A stretch of 40,707 bases of DNA from Eubacterium sp. TM05-53. GTDB lineage: Bacteria > Bacillota_I > Bacilli_A > Erysipelotrichales > Erysipelotrichaceae. Below are positions 32,629 through 40,707 of the stretch, piece after piece; position 1 is the first letter of the stretch, and every line of letters starts with the position of its first letter. A program made the translations under genes and the position numbers. A model generated the notes under the pieces. That model was not told where the DNA came from, did not search any database, and saw only the letters and a list, made by a program, of their open reading frames with translations. Location of the stretch: the NCBI RefSeq assembly GCF_003436425.1, contig NZ_QSPK01000014.1:1-40707 (forward strand). Direction: 5' to 3'.

Positions 32629-34802
32629 GGTTTCTTACCGACTTTCTTAATGGTGGCGGTTTTGATTGGTGGTCTACTTCTTGTATTTTGTAGTGGTACT
32701 CTTTGAACAGTAGACGGACGTTCTTTTGTGATTGGACGTTGTGAAGTTCTATCTGCTGTAGTGGTTGAAGTTGCTGGCTTTTGAACGGTTTTTTCTTGAA
32801 CGGTATTGCCTTGGCGTTCCACTTTTGGACTTGAAAAATCGGACTTAACTGCTGGACGCTCTTGTTTGGCTTGTTGAGATTCCTTATATGAAGTCTGAAT
32901 ATTAGACTGTTTTGAGGTCTGTTCATCATGATATTGTTCTTGTCTTGTAGTCGGTCTTTCATGAACAGAAGAAGCAGGCTGTTTTTTCTGTTTGACCTGT
33001 TCCATTTCAGAGCGACGCTTCGCAATGGTTTTTCGCCTTTGTTCCTGCTGTTCCTTGCGTCCACTGGCTCTGTCCGCTTTGGTTTGAGAAATACTACTGG
33101 TTAAATCACGGACATTCTCTTTTACTTTGGATTTTCCTTGATATACTGCATATCTTGCATTGGTCGGCAAATCTTTAACCTGTTCTTTCAAACCACTAGC
33201 AGTGTCTACCATTCTGTCTTTGGTATCAGCTACTGTACCGATGGTTTGACCGATACGTTTTCCAAGTGTTGATTTTTCCTTTCCGTCTGGTCGGGAGTGA
33301 TCTGCTTGTGTCCTTGCAGAACTCCCCGAACCCGACTGTCCTTTTTTACCTGTAACAATGGCAGACCCAGCCCCTAGAGTAGTCATGGAACGTCCAAGTT
33401 TCCGCTGTAGACGGTGCATGTGAGCGTGCATAAGCATACGAGGTTTTCTCATCACACGACTTCCCACACTTTGAGAATCGTTACTCTGTAGAGAAAACAT
33501 ACTCATTAAATCGCCCAGCTTGAAGTAGATTCCTGCAAAGGTCACAATCTGTAGAAAAGCAATCAAAAAGAACGGATAACCAGCCGATAAGGTATAGAGC
33601 ATGGTTGAAATACTAAATGCTGTCGTAATAATCAATGTGATTCCAGCTCGTGTCAAAATGGTATTAAAGAGCTTTGTTATGGCTCGTTTTGACATACCAT
33701 CAAATGATGGAATCATGCTTAAAATAAAGCTCACAGGCAGAAACATAGCATAGATGATAAAAAGTACCTGCGAGAAAATCATGATTCCTGTTAATAGGAA
33801 TACAAATATGGAAATCCCAATATTGAAGACAAATAGGAAGAAGACTGTACCTAAACGGTTAATGGTCTTTGTAATGGTTAGATTGGTATTGCTTCTGTCT
33901 TCAATTTCTTCCGCAACAATTTTTTCTCTGTCTTCGCCATTGTTGGAATCTGGGCTGGTGGAGAGCAGGCTTTCCACACGGTCAATACCGATACTTTCAA
34001 TGTCTGAACTGTTGTATTGAAGCAGTAGCCACGGTTGCTGAACCTGTATGGAAAACAGGCTATCTCTGATTAAGTCCACGCTGTCCTTGCCTTGACTATC
34101 GGAATGGGGCATGACAATCTTCGTGCCAAGTGATAAACTGGCATTACTGATGTCTGATGAAAAGTCATTGATTTTTTTAATGTAGTCGGGAGCGTAGGCA
34201 ATAAAGGAAGCCGATAGGATAAACACCAGCACAAAATTCATAATGGCATGAATTGCCTTTGTGGTTTCTCTCTTTATCAGTCCCGTATAGGCAACATAAA
34301 CCCCAAGAACCAAAATCAAGAGTAAGAGGAATCCAACATAGAAACCCTCTGTTGAAAATCCGTTTGCACTCACACCAGCTAAGGTCTGCATATTCTTACC
34401 AATGGAATCTGCTGTAGCGGAAATGAAGTCTAAGGAATAGGCTTCCTGTACTAAGTAACCTGTCGCATTGGAAACATACAAACTGATTGTCCAAATAAAA
34501 TTGGTAATGGCATATAGTCCATACATGACCTGTTTTCCAATCCCGTCCGACCAGTTCCACGGAAGCCAGCCCCAGCTATTATCCACATAAAAATCCAGTT
34601 GATAGTTTTCAAGTGGGTATCGGCTGTATTCATTTGCCACATTGACCGTATCATCTACCAAGCCCGCAGCTTGAACCACCGTTCCCAGCATGGCTAAAAG
34701 AAAAATGGCAATCACAAGTGTGAAAGCCACTGTCATTGCCACTTTACCTAGACGTTTCAGCGTCCAGTTTGATTTTATTCTGTTTACTATTGATGGTTTC
34801 AC
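32625..34802 (-). CDS. orf15: Tn916 Orf15, polytopic VirB6-like channel protein
   Basis: 725 residues, slightly shorter than the 754 given for Tn916. N-terminal membrane segment about 20-43, several more (about 100-120, 155-175, 190-210, 325-350, 355-375, 395-430), and a long charged, Gln/Lys/Arg/Ser/Thr-rich cytoplasmic tail from about 460 (for example KTATIKKVGKKP at the end). Equivalent to ConG of ICEBs1. The shortfall in length is likely in the low-complexity tail. Confidence 0.93.
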   Translation of the reverse strand: MKPSIVNRIKSNWTLKRLGKVAMTVAFTLVIAIFLLAMLGTVVQAAGLVDDTVNVANEYSRYPLENYQLDFYVDNSWGWLPWNWSDGIGKQVMYGLYAITNFIWTISLYVSNATGYLVQEAYSLDFISATADSIGKNMQTLAGVSANGFSTEGFYVGFLLLLILVLGVYVAYTGLIKRETTKAIHAIMNFVLVFILSASFIAYAPDYIKKINDFSSDISNASLSLGTKIVMPHSDSQGKDSVDLIRDSLFSIQVQQPWLLLQYNSSDIESIGIDRVESLLSTSPDSNNGEDREKIVAEEIEDRSNTNLTITKTINRLGTVFFLFVFNIGISIFVFLLTGIMIFSQVLFIIYAMFLPVSFILSMIPSFDGMSKRAITKLFNTILTRAGITLIITTAFSISTMLYTLSAGYPFFLIAFLQIVTFAGIYFKLGDLMSMFSLQSNDSQSVGSRVMRKPRMLMHAHMHRLQRKLGRSMTTLGAGSAIVTGKKGQSGSGSSARTQADHSRPDGKEKSTLGKRIGQTIGTVADTKDRMVDTASGLKEQVKDLPTNARYAVYQGKSKVKENVRDLTSSISQTKADRASGRKEQQEQRRKTIAKRRSEMEQVKQKKQPASSVHERPTTRQEQYHDEQTSKQSNIQTSYKESQQAKQERPAVKSDFSSPKVERQGNTVQEKTVQKPATSTTTADRTSQRPITKERPSTVQRVPLQNTRSRPPIKTATIKKVGKKP

Positions 34803-34804
34803 AT

Positions 34805-37252
34805 TTACACCTCTTTTCGCACAGGTGGTCTGGTATCAAAGGCATGGAGCAGTTCTTCAAATACAGGGTGGAACTGTATCACACCGACACGACCATATAA
34901 ATCACTGATAAGGCATTGCCCGTTTTCCAAATCACGCAATCGCTTCTGATTGTTTTCGTCCTCTGGGTCTACACCAAAAAAGGCTAAGGTCTTTTTAATC
35001 TCGTTAAGGTCAGTGGAACGAAATGCAAATTTTAAGCCGAGGTTATTTTTCAGTTTTTCATCTAAGAGGTCGTCTGTATTTTGGGTCACGAAATATACCC
35101 CAGCGTTCATAGCACGACCAGCCCGAACCAGCTTCATAGATAGTGTTTTTCCTTGTGCTACCTGTAAAAAGCTCCATGCTTCGTCTAAATCTACAATCTT
35201 GAAAATGCTTCGGTCTGTATGGATAAAGTCTAAAGCAAAGGTACTAATGACAATCAGCATAGCAACGGATAAAAGCTCCATAGTGGTATATTCCTCAAAG
35301 GAAGTTTCCTTGTCGGGAAGTACCAAGTCCGCAACCTGTATAATGTTCAGTTGTTTTTCTAAGCTGATAGACTGCTCCACATAACCATTACTGAATAATA
35401 AATGTGCAAAGTCATAGTCTGTAAAACTTTCGATATGGTCGGCTATACTGGTACTTAGTGGCGTATTCTCAACCCGTAATTCCTCAATCACTTTCATCAA
35501 CCCTCGTACTTCACTATTGGTTACTGCACGAATGGCTTTTCTAAGGATTGGGAAGCGTTCCCCATCACGAGAGGAAATCCCCGTAAGGAATGTCAGAATA
35601 TCAATAGCCAGTGATTCAGAATCTTTGGGATTTTTCATAATCACATAAGGGTCAAGTAAGCCTTTGTTTTTCTCATCAGAAGTCAGAGTGACGATATTGA
35701 TTTCATGGGAAATCTCTGGCAAGGTTTCTTTCCATCTGCCACGTTCTGCTTTTGGGTCTACAATCACTGCTTGTGCCCCATAAAGCACCGCATAATAGAC
35801 GATAAGGTTATTCGCAAAGGATTTACCACCACCCAGCGAACCAACAAAAGCCGACGCTAACGCATTGGTTACTGAACCCTTAACCCCTTGACTGGCAAGA
35901 GCAGGTTTCAGATAGACATTGCGTCCAGTATCTAAGCTGTAGCCAACATAAATCCCCTCATTTTCCCCCAGCATTTGAGTAGCACCAAAACCTAAACCAG
36001 CGAGGAAATCAGAGGTCACGTATTGAATATAATCATTCATATAACGCTTGCTGGCAGGTAAAAATTCTTCATGTAAGCCGAGCATATCCCCAAATGGTCG
36101 TACCAGTTTTACGCTTAAATCGTCATAAAAATCTTTCACTTCATTACAACGACGTTTGAGTTCGTCAAGATCATTTGCTGATACCCTTACCACATAAGAC
36201 AGCTTGTACATAGATTCCTTGCTTTGGTCTAAATTGGTTTCCAGCTCATTCACACTTTCCAGAGCTTCCGCCACATTGGAGCTGGTTTCATTATCACTTT
36301 GCCAAGCGTGGTTATCCAAGTCTTTCAGTTCTTTCTTTTTATTGCGGACAGTAGATAGGGCTTTACGATTCGCTACAATTTCCACATTCATTGACGTATC
36401 AATCGGGAATGTAAATTGCTGTTGCTGGTAGTAGAAGATTTCAGAGGACGGGAAGTCCAGTTCTCCGACAATGCTGTTAATGGTAAAGTAAGCTACATAG
36501 ACGGTTTCATCTTCCTGCTGGATTTTCAAATATCGCTGTTTTTCTTCCACCAAACAGCGAGTAGGCTTAATCAAGTCATAGTATTTAATCAGCGTTTCAT
36601 TATCCAGCTTTTTCTTTGATAGATGGTACTCATACTCTTCATAGGCAGTGCCTGTCTGTCCGTAAAGGTGTTCAATCAGATAGCCGAAGTCGTCCTTATC
36701 TAACCTGCGGATTTTGAAACGACGAGAGATTTTATTTTCTAAGAGCTTTTCCATCTTCTGAAAACGCAGGATTTCATCATTACTCATACTAACAAAATCG
36801 CCCATCAGCTTATGGTTCACATCATAGACAAAATCAGACAAAGCATTTTTTGCTTCAACGGTAAGACTTTTCATAGAAAACTCCTGATCGTTGAGAAGCA
36901 ACTTAAAGCCGATAAAGAAACGGTAGTTCACTTGATTTTCGCCAATCATGGATATTAAAGCGTCTGTCTGTTGGTCGATTTTGTCATAGGCAACCGCTTT
37001 GAGCTTGCCAGTGACTTCATTTTTGGAACGCTCTTGTGCAGAACGTATGCTGGATTCTGTACTGATTTGTAAAGCATGAATTTTGCCATCACGATTTTGT
37101 GCGATAAGCTGTCTGAAAGAATCATGCACTTGTATTTTCTGTTCTGGACTTAGAAATGAGTAATTGTAAGGAACAAGCTCATAGTAAGCATAACATTCCC
37201 CGTCTTTATTCCAGACGAGATTGTTTTCAATGTATTTAATTGGATATGCCAT
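34805..37252 (-). CDS. orf16: Tn916 Orf16, VirB4/ConE-like transfer ATPase
   Basis: 815 residues from ATG 37252 (MAYPIKYIENN), preceded by AGGAGTG. N-terminal TcpF/VirB4 region, then ATPase domain with Walker A GSLGGGKSF and Walker B IFKIVDLDEAW, and the FVTQNTDDLL motif. Powers the type IV secretion channel at the membrane. A longer frame to 37303 is rejected because the ribosome-binding site lies inside it. Its start overlaps orf17 by 17 nt. Confidence 0.97.
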   Translation of the reverse strand: MAYPIKYIENNLVWNKDGECYAYYELVPYNYSFLSPEQKIQVHDSFRQLIAQNRDGKIHALQISTESSIRSAQERSKNEVTGKLKAVAYDKIDQQTDALISMIGENQVNYRFFIGFKLLLNDQEFSMKSLTVEAKNALSDFVYDVNHKLMGDFVSMSNDEILRFQKMEKLLENKISRRFKIRRLDKDDFGYLIEHLYGQTGTAYEEYEYHLSKKKLDNETLIKYYDLIKPTRCLVEEKQRYLKIQQEDETVYVAYFTINSIVGELDFPSSEIFYYQQQQFTFPIDTSMNVEIVANRKALSTVRNKKKELKDLDNHAWQSDNETSSNVAEALESVNELETNLDQSKESMYKLSYVVRVSANDLDELKRRCNEVKDFYDDLSVKLVRPFGDMLGLHEEFLPASKRYMNDYIQYVTSDFLAGLGFGATQMLGENEGIYVGYSLDTGRNVYLKPALASQGVKGSVTNALASAFVGSLGGGKSFANNLIVYYAVLYGAQAVIVDPKAERGRWKETLPEISHEINIVTLTSDEKNKGLLDPYVIMKNPKDSESLAIDILTFLTGISSRDGERFPILRKAIRAVTNSEVRGLMKVIEELRVENTPLSTSIADHIESFTDYDFAHLLFSNGYVEQSISLEKQLNIIQVADLVLPDKETSFEEYTTMELLSVAMLIVISTFALDFIHTDRSIFKIVDLDEAWSFLQVAQGKTLSMKLVRAGRAMNAGVYFVTQNTDDLLDEKLKNNLGLKFAFRSTDLNEIKKTLAFFGVDPEDENNQKRLRDLENGQCLISDLYGRVGVIQFHPVFEELLHAFDTRPPVRKEV

Positions 37253-37628
37253 AAAATTCACTCCTAACTGCTGTAATGGCTTCTTGTGGCTGGTTTCTGC
37301 CAAGCGTTACTTTTTTTCCTGCATAGGTCAGCTTTGGTCGCAGTGCATAAGCAATGACAGACTTCAAAAATCCATAAGGCTTTTTACCATCAAAAGTTTT
37401 TGTAGACATAAACCATGTGAAAGCCACAGGAATCCCAAAGTATTTGAGAAATGCTCCCTCTATCATGGAAAGAGGGGGCAAGTTGCCAAGTATCATCACT
37501 GCAAAGAGTGACACGACAAACCATGTCATTTGCGTAAAGGTTATGGGAAACGGAAGTCTAAAATCATTGATAGAATACAGTACCTTTTCCACAGACCAGA
37601 TACTGGTATAGCTTCGTATTTTCTTCAT
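37236..37628 (-). CDS. orf17: Tn916 Orf17, TcpE/VirB3-like membrane protein
   Basis: 130 residues from ATG 37628 (MKKIRSYTS), which has AAAGGA upstream. Two membrane segments (about 28-47 and 55-72) typical of the TcpE family; ConD of ICEBs1 is the counterpart. An open frame extends to 37742 (168 residues; the Tn916 record uses a longer form) but would overlap ardA by 26 nt. Part of the channel at the membrane. Confidence 0.88.
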   Translation of the reverse strand: MKKIRSYTSIWSVEKVLYSINDFRLPFPITFTQMTWFVVSLFAVMILGNLPPLSMIEGAFLKYFGIPVAFTWFMSTKTFDGKKPYGFLKSVIAYALRPKLTYAGKKVTLGRNQPQEAITAVRSEFYGISN

Positions 37629-37716
37629 GTAATCAATCCTTTCATAAAAAATAGGGGTAGCTGATTGAGCCACCCCGTAAAATAGAAAATCTGCCAGTAG
37701 TAATGTACCGACAGAT

Positions 37717-38214
37717 TTAATAGACGATTTCAAAAATCCCATGATTGGTTGAGATAAACGTTCCTGAAAGGTCTAAATCCCGACCATAGGCTTGATAATC
37801 AATATAGTTTTGAAGACTAGCTGGTACTTCGCCTAAAGCACCCGTTTCTTCAATGTAGTAGCGTGCCACGTCATACATATCATCACAATCGGAATGAATG
37901 ATAATATCCTCTTGATGTTCGCTTAGTTCTTCAATGCTTGAAAATTGAGTGAGCAGAGCAGATAGCTCCGATTGTAATTCTTCGGGTAATTCCGATACCA
38001 TTTCCCATAGTCGATTGAGTTCGCCAATGGAAGTGTATTCGTCAACCGTAAAGGGTAACTCGTAGTCATGAATGGCGTATTCCTCATATTCATCATTCAA
38101 GCCGATTTTCTCTTTGACTTCCTCAAAGTCAATGGGAAAGGTAAACCACGCACCGACCAATTCGCCCTCATTGTATTTGCCTAAATTCGCAATATAGACT
38201 TGCATATCGTCCAT
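37717..38214 (-). CDS. ardA: Antirestriction protein ArdA (Orf18)
   Basis: 165 residues, very acidic, mimicking B-form DNA to block type I restriction enzymes as the element enters a host. Family start MQVYIANLGKYNEGELVGAW and FEEVKEKIG; acidic stretches (SDCDDMYDVARYY). Dimer; same as Orf18 of Tn916, whose structure showed DNA mimicry. Preceded by AAAGGA. Confidence 0.97.
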   Translation of the reverse strand: MDDMQVYIANLGKYNEGELVGAWFTFPIDFEEVKEKIGLNDEYEEYAIHDYELPFTVDEYTSIGELNRLWEMVSELPEELQSELSALLTQFSSIEELSEHQEDIIIHSDCDDMYDVARYYIEETGALGEVPASLQNYIDYQAYGRDLDLSGTFISTNHGIFEIVY

Positions 38215-38330
38215 ATATTCACGTCCTTTCTTTGTAGAGATTCAAAAATCCCTACCGCACTTCGTTTGGTGTACCATTCCTTTGCGGAACATAAGAAAAC
38301 CACTTATATTCCACAAAAGAACGGTTTTAT

Positions 38331-38552
38331 TTAAGCACCAATAATGCGATTGAATAGCTCTAGTAAAATGTCTTTTACTCCAGCAGCGTTGAAGACTAAG
38401 CCAACCGCAATAATCGCAATAATTAAAAAGCCAATCAGTTTGCTAAACTCACGCTTGAAGCCAAGATACAAGCCAATCACAACGATTGCTAAAAGCACCA
38501 GTGATTGAGCGTTTGATAGAAACCAGTTATAAAGGTTTTGTCCAAAATTCAT
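38331..38552 (-). CDS. orf19: Tn916 Orf19, small membrane conjugation protein
   Basis: 73 residues with two membrane helices (about 15-33 and 39-58: SLVLLAIVVIGLYLG; LIGFLIIAIIAVGLVF). TcpD/ConC-like component of the mating channel. Ribosome-binding site AGAGGAG. 42 nt after orf20. Confidence 0.93.
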   Translation of the reverse strand: MNFGQNLYNWFLSNAQSLVLLAIVVIGLYLGFKREFSKLIGFLIIAIIAVGLVFNAAGVKDILLELFNRIIGA

Positions 38553-38594
38553 AAAAATGTTCTCCTCTCTATATTCAATGAATTTGTATTTGAG

Positions 38595-39800
38595 TTATTT
38601 TTTTGTTGTTATCACGTCCTGTTCTTTTACTGACTGTTGCTTCAAAATCTGCTTGTGTCGGTCTGTCAGTTTCGCATGGTCGAGAATGTCTTTTACAACC
38701 TGCGTCTGGTTGATTTCATCAAGTTTAATCGCAACCTTTAAGGTCGGGGCAACTTGATGAGATAGCCAGTTCAGCGTCCTTTGGAAGGAGTAAGGCTCTG
38801 GTTTTGTGGTTAGTTTTAATCGTTCACGATTGTTCCCAATAAACCAAGCCCATTCTTCATTCAGTTTCCAATCAGAACGAGGTTTGGAATCGTCTTTATC
38901 TACAAAACGGATATACCGATTGATAATTTTAAAGGCGGTATGCTCTGGATTGTCATAGACGAGTAAATCACGGACTGCATAATAGGCACGCTCATTTTTC
39001 AATCGAATCTCAAAACGGTTTTTTACTTCTGCGTCTTCAATGGGAATATCATTTTTCTTGTACTGCTCGTAGTCCTTTTCATAGATACAGAAATAAACTT
39101 CACTTTGTAATGAACCGATATAGAGGGTGTTTCCCATACATTCCTTTTCCTCTTTGCGTACCAGTTCGCCACTGCGATAGCTTTTAAAACTGCGGAAGAC
39201 GGAGATACATTCTTCCTGTTGGCACTTTTCAGTGAGTACAGGGATATTTAAAATCCCTGTCTTATCGTTAATGGCAAGGTCAAGGCGTTTCATCACACCG
39301 CCAGCCACCAAAACGTCCATAAAGAACTCATACCAGCTTCTTTGTTGTGCCAGAAGATAGCTTTCAAATTGTCTGCACCCACGACCTTTCAATTCCACCA
39401 GAACTCCTTTGTCCAGTTCATGGGAGCAAAGGACGAATATGTCGCCTAAAGCATAATGCTCTGAATAAGAATAGAAACCATAGTCCTCATGAAGAAAATA
39501 GGACAGTTTCAGTTGTAAGATGTTTTCGACCACCTGCTGTACGTCTGTTGTCGGAAAGCGAATTCTTACATAATCAAACAGCATTTCAAGGGGAGCGTCG
39601 GGATTGAAGCGTTCCAGAGCTTCCCAAAGGGACTGCTGTAAATCCTCTGATGGCTTGACTTTTCCTGTTTCAATATCGCTTAGATACTGCCTTGTAATAC
39701 CAGTCGCAACAGCTAAACGGTTTTGAGATAGTCCATAAGCCAAGCGTTTTTCTTTTAAATGCTGTAACCAAGTTTGTTCATTCAGTAAAAATCCCTCCAA
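38595..39800 (-). CDS. orf20: Tn916 relaxase Orf20 (MobT / Rep_trans type)
   Basis: 401 residues. N-terminal XRE HTH (about 12-65, GLSQNRLAVATGITRQYLSD), then a Rep_trans domain like RCR plasmid initiators and NicK of ICEBs1. It nicks oriT and stays covalently bound; in Tn916 Int contributes strand specificity. The start is TTG at 39800, preceded by TTTTTGA; GGAGGG occurs just after it, so an unusual downstream start (CTG 39785) is conceivable. It also supports rolling-circle replication of the excised circle. Confidence 0.94.
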   Translation of the reverse strand: MEGFLLNEQTWLQHLKEKRLAYGLSQNRLAVATGITRQYLSDIETGKVKPSEDLQQSLWEALERFNPDAPLEMLFDYVRIRFPTTDVQQVVENILQLKLSYFLHEDYGFYSYSEHYALGDIFVLCSHELDKGVLVELKGRGCRQFESYLLAQQRSWYEFFMDVLVAGGVMKRLDLAINDKTGILNIPVLTEKCQQEECISVFRSFKSYRSGELVRKEEKECMGNTLYIGSLQSEVYFCIYEKDYEQYKKNDIPIEDAEVKNRFEIRLKNERAYYAVRDLLVYDNPEHTAFKIINRYIRFVDKDDSKPRSDWKLNEEWAWFIGNNRERLKLTTKPEPYSFQRTLNWLSHQVAPTLKVAIKLDEINQTQVVKDILDHAKLTDRHKQILKQQSVKEQDVITTKK

Positions 39801-39995
39801 TCAAAAAGGCGTATGTCAACTTTTAAAGCCCATTTGACATACGCTGAAATTTTGTAAATCCCTTGTAACCAAAGGATTTTCTAATGTTTTTTTGACTGTT
39901 TCCTGTCGATTTGTACCCCCCTGTTAGATACGGGGGGTTGAATGGTTGGCGTGGCTGCCGCCACACCAACCGGCAAACCGTCCGCACGGCAAGGC
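39801..39995 (-). other. oriT: oriT region of the element
   Basis: Intergenic between orf20 and orf21, where Tn916 oriT was mapped. Contains inverted repeat ACCCCCC (39915-39921)/GGGGGGT (39932-39938) with a TGTTAGATAC spacer, closely like the ICEBs1 oriT repeat, and a second repeat 39944-39955/39960-39971 (GGTTGGCGTGGC/GCCACACCAACC). Probable nick region lies near the G/C repeat and the TTTGGTTACAAGGG tract (39861-39874 region). Confidence 0.8.
39809..39844 (-). terminator. Hairpin between oriT and orf20
   Basis: Minus strand GCGTATGTCAA (39834-39844), 14-nt loop, TTGACATACGC (39809-39819), then CTTTTTG. It may be an intrinsic terminator limiting orf20 expression, or part of a replication origin signal. 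Confidence 0.6.
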
Positions 39996-40650
39996 TTACG
40001 CTTCGCACGCCTTTTGTGCGTCCTGCCTGCCGTCTGTGAGTTTCCGTATCTCCTCTAAAAAATCATGTCCTTTGGGAACAAGGGGCGTATAAAATTCAGA
40101 TATGACGCTTGTTCCCACATCAACATAGCCACGCCCTTTGATTTGTTTTGAGAAGAAATCCTTTTGCACATCACTTCCAAACATCATGCCGTATCCCATT
40201 TCAGACATACGACCTAAAGCTACTCTGAAATGAAACTGGTCACGGATTCCGTCGCCAAGGTATTTTGCGTCCGGTCTTTGACAGGCTAATATTAGGAAAA
40301 ATCCTGCCTGACGACCTAACATGACAATCTGCTTTAATTTATTTAAGACGGCAGTATTCTCCTTTGTTCCCAGCATTTCCATAAAAGCGACATATTCATC
40401 AAAAATCAGGAAATGAGCCGGAAGCCCCAAGTAGGAATAATTTTCGCCTGTTTTATAGTTTTCCATTTCTTTCATGGCGAGGCTTCGCTTCACCATTTCT
40501 TCATAGAATCTGTCAATGCAGGAAAGGATATCTTCCTTTTGAAAATACACCTCTTTCATAACAGAGCCTAAGTCGGCAAGATCGGCATTTTTCGGGTCAA
40601 GGATATACAGCTTTGCATTTGTACGGAGCAGGGCTTCAATCAGTGTCAGG
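39996..40650 (-). pseudogene. orf21: Tn916 Orf21, FtsK/SpoIIIE-type coupling protein, 5' end missing
   Basis: About 218 C-terminal residues remain of a roughly 460-residue membrane-bound coupling ATPase (VirD4/ConQ-like), which brings the relaxosome to the channel. Present: LTLIEALLRTN, KLYILDPKNADLADLGSVM, Walker B in HFLIFDEYVAFMEM, and the ACQRPDAKYLGDGIRDQFHFR sensor split only by length. Homology stops at 40650 just after where the Walker A loop should be; upstream the frame meets TAA within 20 nt. No start codon belongs to it. Either an insertion or deletion truncated it or the sequence ends in unrelated DNA. Confidence 0.85.
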
Positions 40651-40707
40651 TGTTGATTGCCAAATTAATTGCTAACACAGTATTCAAATTAAATTGTACA
40701 CATAATT
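40651..40707. other. 57 bp of non-Tn916 sequence at the window end
   Basis: AT-rich DNA with no match to orf21 in any frame. It contains short echoes (CAAATTAATT and CAAATTAAAT) and no open frame. It could be the terminus of an insertion sequence or a deletion junction. Identity unknown. Confidence 0.5.

Larger units (their letters stand above)
24407..40650 (-). mobile_element. Tn916-family conjugative transposon carrying tet(M), incomplete
   Basis: Gene order and proteins match Tn916 from int through orf21: int, xis, orf8, orf7, orf10, orf9 (opposite strand), orf6, tet(M), orf12, orf13 to orf20, oriT, part of orf21. Several proteins have the known Tn916 lengths (Int 405, Xis 67, Orf9 117, TetM 639, Orf16 815, Orf19 73). 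The left end with orf22-24 is missing because homology ends inside orf21 near the window edge. Transfer module reads away from high coordinates; tet(M) is the only cargo. No group II intron interrupts orf14, unlike Tn5397. Confidence 0.97.

Noticed and set aside
32537..33064. 175-codon minus-strand open frame overlapping orf14 and orf15
   Set aside because: It lies in another frame of the low-complexity orf15 tail, with Gln/Lys-rich composition and no ribosome-binding site or homology; a shadow of the real gene.
39823..40008. 61-codon minus-strand frame across oriT
   Set aside because: It crosses the G/C-rich oriT repeats, has no ribosome-binding site, and overlaps the orf21 end; non-coding origin is the better explanation.

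Overview
The window is low-GC DNA from a member of the Bacillota. The gene content (T-box-controlled pheST, Lac-type PTS, PRD regulator, DeoD/DeoB) and AT-rich coding style suggest a gut Erysipelotrichia-like anaerobe, but no 16S gene is present and that placement is a guess. It has two parts: ordinary chromosome (1 to about 24,400) and a Tn916-family conjugative transposon (about 24,407 to 40,650) carrying tet(M).

Chromosome, left to right: a free-methionine sulfoxide reductase (+); an AAC(3)-like acetyltransferase and glycerol kinase (-); pheS-pheT (-) behind a Phe T-box riboswitch with a consensus promoter; a SpoU/TrmH rRNA methyltransferase (+); a MATE transporter (-); then a long minus-strand cluster read from 17,032 downwards: PTS EIIC, a LicR-type PRD regulator, a GH4 6-phospho-glycosidase with the alpha-type CDMP motif, PTS EIIB, PTS EIIA, two tandem paralogues resembling only the C-terminal (lid/tetramerisation) part of the ATPase RarA/MgsA, then purine nucleoside phosphorylase and phosphopentomutase. 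A clear activator-type promoter (9-bp-arm palindrome just upstream of a -35/-10 pair) precedes the PTS cluster. Further right come a Rpn/PD-(D/E)XK nuclease gene broken by an in-frame TGA, an operon of rpiA, a Gfo/Idh oxidoreductase and a HAD phosphatase, an RpiR-type regulator, purA, and tRNA-Trp (CCA) divergent from purA. Between the tRNA and the transposon lies a lone R2K-type ATP-grasp gene.

Transposon: in Tn916 order, reversed relative to the window: int, xis, a roughly 460-nt structured untranslated leader with a boxA-like antitermination site, orf8, orf7, (orf10), orf9 on the opposite strand, orf6, tet(M) with its orf12 leader peptide and attenuator, then the conjugation genes orf13-orf20, oriT, and a truncated orf21. 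Homology to orf21 stops just after its expected Walker A region at about 40,650. The last 57 bases are unrelated and the window ends there, so orf22-24 and the left end of the element are not seen.

Functionally, the PTS cluster imports and phosphorylates a disaccharide and cleaves it in the cytoplasm, the deo and rpi genes route pentoses and nucleosides into central metabolism, and the transposon adds ribosomal-protection tetracycline resistance and a self-transfer apparatus. The most unexpected items are the ATPase-less RarA C-domain pair inside the sugar operon, the pairing of a Lac-family PTS with an alpha-type GH4 enzyme, the R2K ATP-grasp gene beside tRNA-Trp, and the structured boxA leader in front of xis-int.
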